Below are positions 61,201 to 64,000 of a stretch of 64,000 nt of DNA, in pieces. Source of the DNA: Polyangiaceae bacterium (GTDB lineage: Bacteria; Myxococcota_A; Polyangia; Polyangiales; Polyangiaceae). The DNA lies in contig JAWKRG010000002.1 in NCBI GenBank assembly GCA_041389725.1, positions 868,001-932,000 on the forward strand. The letters run 5' to 3'. Every line of letters starts with the position of its first letter. Positions within the stretch are counted from its first letter, which is position 1. A program made the position numbers and the translations under genes. Under the pieces are notes generated by a model, which worked only from the letters and a program-made list of their open reading frames with translations, made no database searches and was not told where the DNA came from.

Positions 61201-62011
61201 GCTGGGCGAGATCGAGTACTTGCTCGGCAACTACGCCCGCGCACGCGAGGTCATCGTCGCTGGCGAGTCCCATTTCGCACTGTTGAATCAGCCCCTGGGC
61301 CGTGGGCAATGCTTGCTCCTGCTGTCGTGGATCGAGCACTCCGAAGGTGCCGTGGAACGCGCGCGCCGCCTGGCAACGGAAGCAAAAGGGCAGTTCGAGG
61401 CTGCGGGCTATCGTTTGGGTCAGGCCCAAGCCAACGTGTCCTTGGCGCACGTCGAGCACCGCATGCTCAACTACAACAACGCGGAATGTGGAGCTCTAGA
61501 CGCCCTCGCCTCCTTCGAGCCTCTCAAGAATCCACGCGGACACGCGGGCGCCGAACGCCTGCTGACCATGATCGGCATCGACACGGACGACCTGGACATG
61601 GCGGAGCTGCACTGCGCTCAGGCAACGCAGATCTACACGCGGATGGGTGACCCCTGGGGCATGCTCGAGAGCAAGTTGCTGGCGGGCCAAATCGCGTTGG
61701 CGCGGCGTGACGTGGAGAGTGCGACCAAGCTGTTGGCGGAGGCCGAAGCGCTGCAGGTGGAAGAGGCGGAGCCGCGGCAACACTGCCTACTCACCCGCGC
61801 CTGGCTGTACTGGATGCAAGACGAGCACGACAAGGCCTTCGAGGCGCTGGAAGCGGCGGGCGAAGTGTTCGGCGATCGCTCACGTGCAGGCGACCACACG
61901 CCGCACCTGTTGGCGCGGCTTTCGCGCATGCCGTGGCCCGAGCACGCGCGTCAGCGAATCGAGGCGTGGCGTGCGCTACTCAACGACCGCTCACGACGCC
62001 TCGCCGAATAG
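58208..62011 (+). CDS. Ser/Thr kinase - AAA/STAND ATPase - TPR fusion protein
   Basis: 1267 residues. After a disordered Pro/Ser-rich N-terminus with an 8-residue tandem repeat, a kinase domain (about residues 120-400) has VIGEGGMGIVYRC and VALKRVI. The catalytic loop is HGDLKPSN (HRD Arg changed to Gly, a non-RD kinase) and the DFG is LLDFGLAWL-type (ILDFGLAWL). A predicted ATPase domain follows, with Walker A ILVGPAGVGKSRIAE (about 485) and Walker B LLFFMDDLHHAG (about 615). The last 350 residues are helical TPR-like repeats (ATTHAEIARERFEELEDREN, HCAQATQIYTRMGDPWGM). This layout occurs in myxobacterial signalling proteins; ligand and substrate unknown. GTG 58070 is a possible longer start. 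Confidence 0.88.
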   Translation: MAEGGNSNKEPRAPLPATPHPPEAEVRSAPVDPSRSAPVDPSRSAPVEPSRPVSDSSHHDAAARLSGRPPAPDPEEADDSAPPSIPSAASLKESSILHLSAPEITPLGTPSTVLPGHVLADRYEVKEVIGEGGMGIVYRCADMANGGNEVALKRVIPPESKLAAEYVMWFYKEARALAALNHPCIVHATDFGQLADGTPYLAMDLAAGVSLHDLSQVPNRFELIWSIVDQVLGALAQAHARGIIHGDLKPSNVLIEEMEGAPPEVHILDFGLAWLKQDPHDERLDGSKALEFAPHAGAGTPGYMAPEQIQHEMHHVCGATDLYALGCILYKLLSGRSVFTGDPKELLRLHAFEKIPELKLAIPAPSGVVAFVHRLLAKRPWDRWEFAAEARGVWAQWRPSADTAADAWVFPKVPRYDRPPTAPSKVAKGSDKKLRLGAAPQRSPGLLSIRLSPLVGRDDVKRVLREVCDDVIEGHGAPHRLVILVGPAGVGKSRIAEWLCEVVHEEGTMIPLRARYRPIRSPLDGMLGGVTHYFNFERASREIIEKSLLLRWKVTADDKNGRAWVAGASEWLRPLPPTEPVGPTGIRFTLDTLDTRRLVIRYTLRRIGRGRPLLFFMDDLHHAGPSTFEGLARIHTDEPDQRIVIVGTVRSEDVQLGTDAAERLRQLRELMDGIVTDVKPMDAETTAELLRASLPLDGAAVDEAARRSRGNPLFALQQLHAWALAGNMQMSSGLYSVPEEVLSVRPQTTAELWDSRVGAMPEQHRLAAYAVATLGGDIRRNVLHALLERLGLEADGAIVSLQNAEIILPRGPGRYHWPHALLQEHLLASLLERADAKALLIAASDALAVHPLAASRRIIRQRVANLLYASEPDAAAGLLFDFLNNAWLGAREPLATLGDLELLKGHLQGRSLAMKHRWQAEALRHLGRTDEATTHAEIARERFEELEDRENLGHTLRLLGHLASERGQSGEGAVLVGLAHEIFTELGHITGQAQCEAVLGEIEYLLGNYARAREVIVAGESHFALLNQPLGRGQCLLLLSWIEHSEGAVERARRLATEAKGQFEAAGYRLGQAQANVSLAHVEHRMLNYNNAECGALDALASFEPLKNPRGHAGAERLLTMIGIDTDDLDMAELHCAQATQIYTRMGDPWGMLESKLLAGQIALARRDVESATKLLAEAEALQVEEAEPRQHCLLTRAWLYWMQDEHDKAFEALEAAGEVFGDRSRAGDHTPHLLARLSRMPWPEHARQRIEAWRALLNDRSRRLAE
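58286..58357 (+). repeat. Three 24-bp tandem repeats in the kinase-ATPase gene
   Basis: Units at 58286-58309, 58310-58333 and 58334-58357 encode an RSAPVDPS-type octapeptide; the last unit has Glu in place of Asp. The first two are identical at DNA level. They lie in the disordered N-terminal region, where length variation would be tolerated. Confidence 0.9.
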
Positions 62012-62055
62012 CGCGGGCGAGACCGAAACGGACACGCCGACGCAACCGGCAGCGG

Positions 62056-62174
62056 TTATTTTGCCGCAACGACGCCAAGCCCGCGAAGGTCCGCCAAGGT
62101 TCGTGGGTTCAGTGACGTGCACACAAGAAAGACCCTTGGCGAGTCTCCGCGCTCTTGGTGTCTTGGCGGTTGGC
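62056..62174. repeat. Dispersed repeat family 2, second inverted copy
   Basis: The left arm GCAACGACGCCAAGCCCGCG and the right part CCCTTGGCGAGTCTC, CGCGCTCTTGGTGTC, TTGGCGGTTGG share the family core with 55879-55920, with a different middle. It follows the kinase-ATPase stop by about 45 bp in the gap before the DUF5362-like gene and may act as a transcript end or mobile palindrome. Confidence 0.75.
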
Positions 62175-62260
62175 GGCGGTTCAAGCAGGAAGACGCAACC
62201 TCTCGCGATCGCCTAGGCCTGACGGCGCCGCCACCGCAGCAGCATCAGCTTCGCGACGGA

Positions 62261-62722
62261 TCAGCCCATGCGGGCGGCGAGCACCAGCGCGACCATCGAT
62301 GCCGTGATAGCCACGAGCACCACTGCGGTCAGGACGATCTGCACCACGAAGGCCTTCGACAGATGCGTCAGCGCCGACATCATCAAGGTGACGTCGTTGC
62401 CCGCGGTCATCACGACCTTGGTCAGCGTGGTGCTGACGCGGAACAGCAACACGCCCAGCACGATGTTGAAGGCTGCGCTAGGCAGCAGGTAGACGATGCC
62501 ACCGGCGTCCACCACGCCCGCCAGAGACAGCCCCACGGCGAAGAGGTGCACGACGCCGCTGATCGCACACAAGATCCCGAAGATGCGCGCGCGGTTGGCG
62601 CAGGAACCGATGACGAGGTTCTCCGGGTGCTTGAACTCGTACTCGCCGCCCGAGGCGGGAGCCTCGTCTGACTCCGAGGCCTGAGCCGACGCGACTAGAG
62701 GGTCCGCGATGGAATCCGCCAT
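62261..62722 (-). CDS. Small integral membrane protein (DUF5362-like)
   Basis: 153 residues. An acidic N-terminus (ADSIADPLVASAQASESDEA) leads to three or four helices: RIFGILCAISGVVHLFAVGL, GGIVYLLPSAAFNIVLGVLL and VQIVLTAVVLVAITASMVAL. A segment between the last two (TTLTKVVMTAGNDVTLMMSA) resembles DUF5362-type sequences. No enzyme motif. It lies convergent with the kinase-ATPase gene and upstream of the partial gene on the same strand. Function unknown. Confidence 0.65.
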   Translation of the reverse strand: MADSIADPLVASAQASESDEAPASGGEYEFKHPENLVIGSCANRARIFGILCAISGVVHLFAVGLSLAGVVDAGGIVYLLPSAAFNIVLGVLLFRVSTTLTKVVMTAGNDVTLMMSALTHLSKAFVVQIVLTAVVLVAITASMVALVLAARMG

Positions 62723-62767
62723 GCGCAGTAAACGCTCATGGCGCTGAGGCCGGGCGTCAAGGATGGT

Positions 62768-62837
62768 ACGGGCGCCAAGGGCGAGCTGGCGTCAACCACG
62801 GGACGGGCGCCAGGGACGAGCCGGCGTCGAGGACGGA
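62768..62837. repeat. Two 35-bp tandem repeat units
   Basis: Units at 62768-62802 and 62803-62837 share ACGGGCGCCA and CGAGC.GGCGTC, with about 80 percent identity. They fill the 143-bp gap between the membrane protein and the last gene. No gene or promoter seen. Confidence 0.6.
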
Positions 62838-62865
62838 ATGAGCCGAAAGAACTCGGCCCTTGCGC

Positions 62866-64000
62866 TCAGTTGCAGGATTGCGCCTTGGGAACGCACTGCT
62901 TGGCGCTGATCACTCCGCTGCCGGACTGGGCCGCGGATTGGCAGGAGTAGCCGTCGGGGCAGCCACTGTCGTCGGTGCAAGCCGCCGCGCAGTGCGCCGC
63001 GCTGGGAGAGAGCTTCAGGCACAGATTGTCGATTCCAGGGCACTCGGAGTTCGTCGTGCAAGGTGCGCACAAGGACGATGTGTCGGCGTAGGGCGACAGG
63101 TGCGGGTTGTCGGAGAGACCGTGAACGCCGTAGATGACGTCCCAGCTGCCACCACTGTTGAGCTTGCCCAGAATGCTGTCGTAGCTGCGCGGCGCGTGGG
63201 TACCTTTGGAGGTGTCGATCGTGGTCTTGAGGAAATCCGTCGTCACCCGCGTCATCTCGGAGAGCCAGGAGAAGTTCACGGTGGTGATGACGTCCAGGTT
63301 GCTGCTGTCCTTGTTGGGATGGTCGTACATGGCGTCCGCGTAGGACGTGTACGTCTTGCAGCCGTTGAAGAAGAACAGCTGATACTTGCTCGGCAGATCC
63401 AGACTGGCGAAGTCGTCCGCGGGAATGGCGTAGCGCGGGTTGTAGTGGACGACGATGCCGCTGTAGGAGGTGTCGTAGCCCGCGTGCCCGTCGTAGATCA
63501 CGATGTCGCGCGTGGCAGCGCTGGCGCGGTAGGCCTGGAGCAGCCCGTCGTAGCCCACACCCGGCTCCTTGTTCATGTCGGGGTGAATCAGATAGACCTG
63601 GAACTGGATGCTCTTGCCGCCCGCGTCGAAGCTGCCCGTGAAGGGGCCGCTGTCCAGGCGAAGCTCCTCGAAAGTGGCCACGGGCGCCGTCAAGGCGAGA
63701 TCCGACTGCAGCCGGTCGAACACCGTGCGCGCCGTGGTCAAATCGTAGCGCGCGTCGTTGTAGTCGCCGCCGATGTGAATCGCCACGTCCAGGACGCCAT
63801 CCTCGAACAGGCGCGCGTACTCGGGATAGGCGTCGGGCTCCGACGGCTTCTCCTCGATGTCCACTTCCAGCGTGACGAGTTGATCGGGAGTGTACTTGGA
63901 GGCATCGAAGCTCTTGTACTTGGAGGAATAGCTGCCCGAGTCGAGTTCCGCGTTGCTGAGAATGGGCATGGACAGCGGGAAGCTCTTGCCCGTCAGCGGC
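62866..64000 (-). CDS. Putative clan CD (caspase-fold-like) secreted protein, 5' end outside window
   Basis: The frame is open to the right edge (reading PLTGKSFPLSMPILSNAELD), so the N-terminus is missing; 378 residues are visible. The central part has IVIYDGHAGYDTS with a His (codon 63484-63486) and, after a strand, QLFFFNGCKTYTSYAD with a Cys (codon 63358-63360). A His-Gly-like strand end followed by a strand-ending Cys is the clan CD protease pattern (caspase, gingipain, CHAT). The C-terminus is a Cys-rich module (CAPCTTNSECPGIDNLC, CAAACTDDSGCPDGYSC) common in secreted proteins of this group. Activity is unproven. Confidence 0.55.
   Translation of the reverse strand, partial: PLTGKSFPLSMPILSNAELDSGSYSSKYKSFDASKYTPDQLVTLEVDIEEKPSEPDAYPEYARLFEDGVLDVAIHIGGDYNDARYDLTTARTVFDRLQSDLALTAPVATFEELRLDSGPFTGSFDAGGKSIQFQVYLIHPDMNKEPGVGYDGLLQAYRASAATRDIVIYDGHAGYDTSYSGIVVHYNPRYAIPADDFASLDLPSKYQLFFFNGCKTYTSYADAMYDHPNKDSSNLDVITTVNFSWLSEMTRVTTDFLKTTIDTSKGTHAPRSYDSILGKLNSGGSWDVIYGVHGLSDNPHLSPYADTSSLCAPCTTNSECPGIDNLCLKLSPSAAHCAAACTDDSGCPDGYSCQSAAQSGSGVISAKQCVPKAQSCN

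Overview
The window is about 64 kb of GC-rich DNA from a Gram-negative bacterium with a large genome. It most resembles Myxococcota, order Polyangiales (Sorangium/Polyangium-like). This is inferred from many lipoproteins with Gly/Ser/Thr-rich linkers, a C-terminal MYXO-CTERM-like GCGC + TM + Arg signal, several eukaryote-type Ser/Thr kinases beside a PP2C phosphatase, EGF/RCC1 repeat proteins, a sigma-54 promoter, and long intergenic spacers with dispersed palindromic repeats. No rRNA, tRNA, IS element, CRISPR array or phage gene was seen. Both ends cut a gene.

Layout. 1-9.6 kb: an SQR-like flavoprotein (partial), urocanate hydratase (hutU), glycogen phosphorylase, a B12-binding-type radical SAM protein, an M48 peptidase-TerB fusion and a lipid-anchored alpha/beta hydrolase. 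9.7-15.1 kb, minus strand: a two-module lamin-tail surface protein, an outer-membrane protein, a small TM2-like protein, a lipoprotein, a degenerate GGDEF protein and a stand-alone NFACT-R protein. 15.5-25.7 kb, plus strand: a cyclic-nucleotide-binding protein, an SGNH hydrolase, sucC-sucD-ndk, a histidine-kinase-like ATPase relic, dapD-dapE-lipoprotein (overlapping), fdhD and a lipoprotein ending in a textbook terminator. 25.9-33.7 kb: a sigma-54-driven outer-membrane protein, recN, a DUF4202 gene with astB, a Uma2-family nuclease with a coiled-coil tail, and a VWA lipoprotein.

33.7-39.9 kb: a neutral-ceramidase-family protein and a large alpha/beta-hydrolase-like lipoprotein, both divergent from an AraC regulator, with repeat motifs in the upstream regions that could be operators. 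41.7-51.7 kb: the most distinctive region. A 2254-aa lipoprotein combines a subtilisin (S8) protease, 22 EGF-like domains, seven RCC1-like repeats, three more EGF domains and seven more RCC1-like repeats. It is followed at once by an atypical kinase, then a canonical kinase and a PP2C phosphatase. 52-58 kb: a duplicated-domain membrane protein, an NlpC/P60-like protein overlapping a tiny lipoprotein, a lactonase-fold lipoprotein, a LysE exporter and glyA. 58-64 kb: a giant kinase-ATPase-TPR protein, a small membrane protein and a partial caspase-fold-like secreted protein.

Metabolically, sucCD, dapDE and astB all touch succinyl-CoA or N-succinyl intermediates. The rest is dominated by envelope and signalling proteins. 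At least four families of dispersed intergenic repeats occur, mostly next to lipoprotein or kinase genes.
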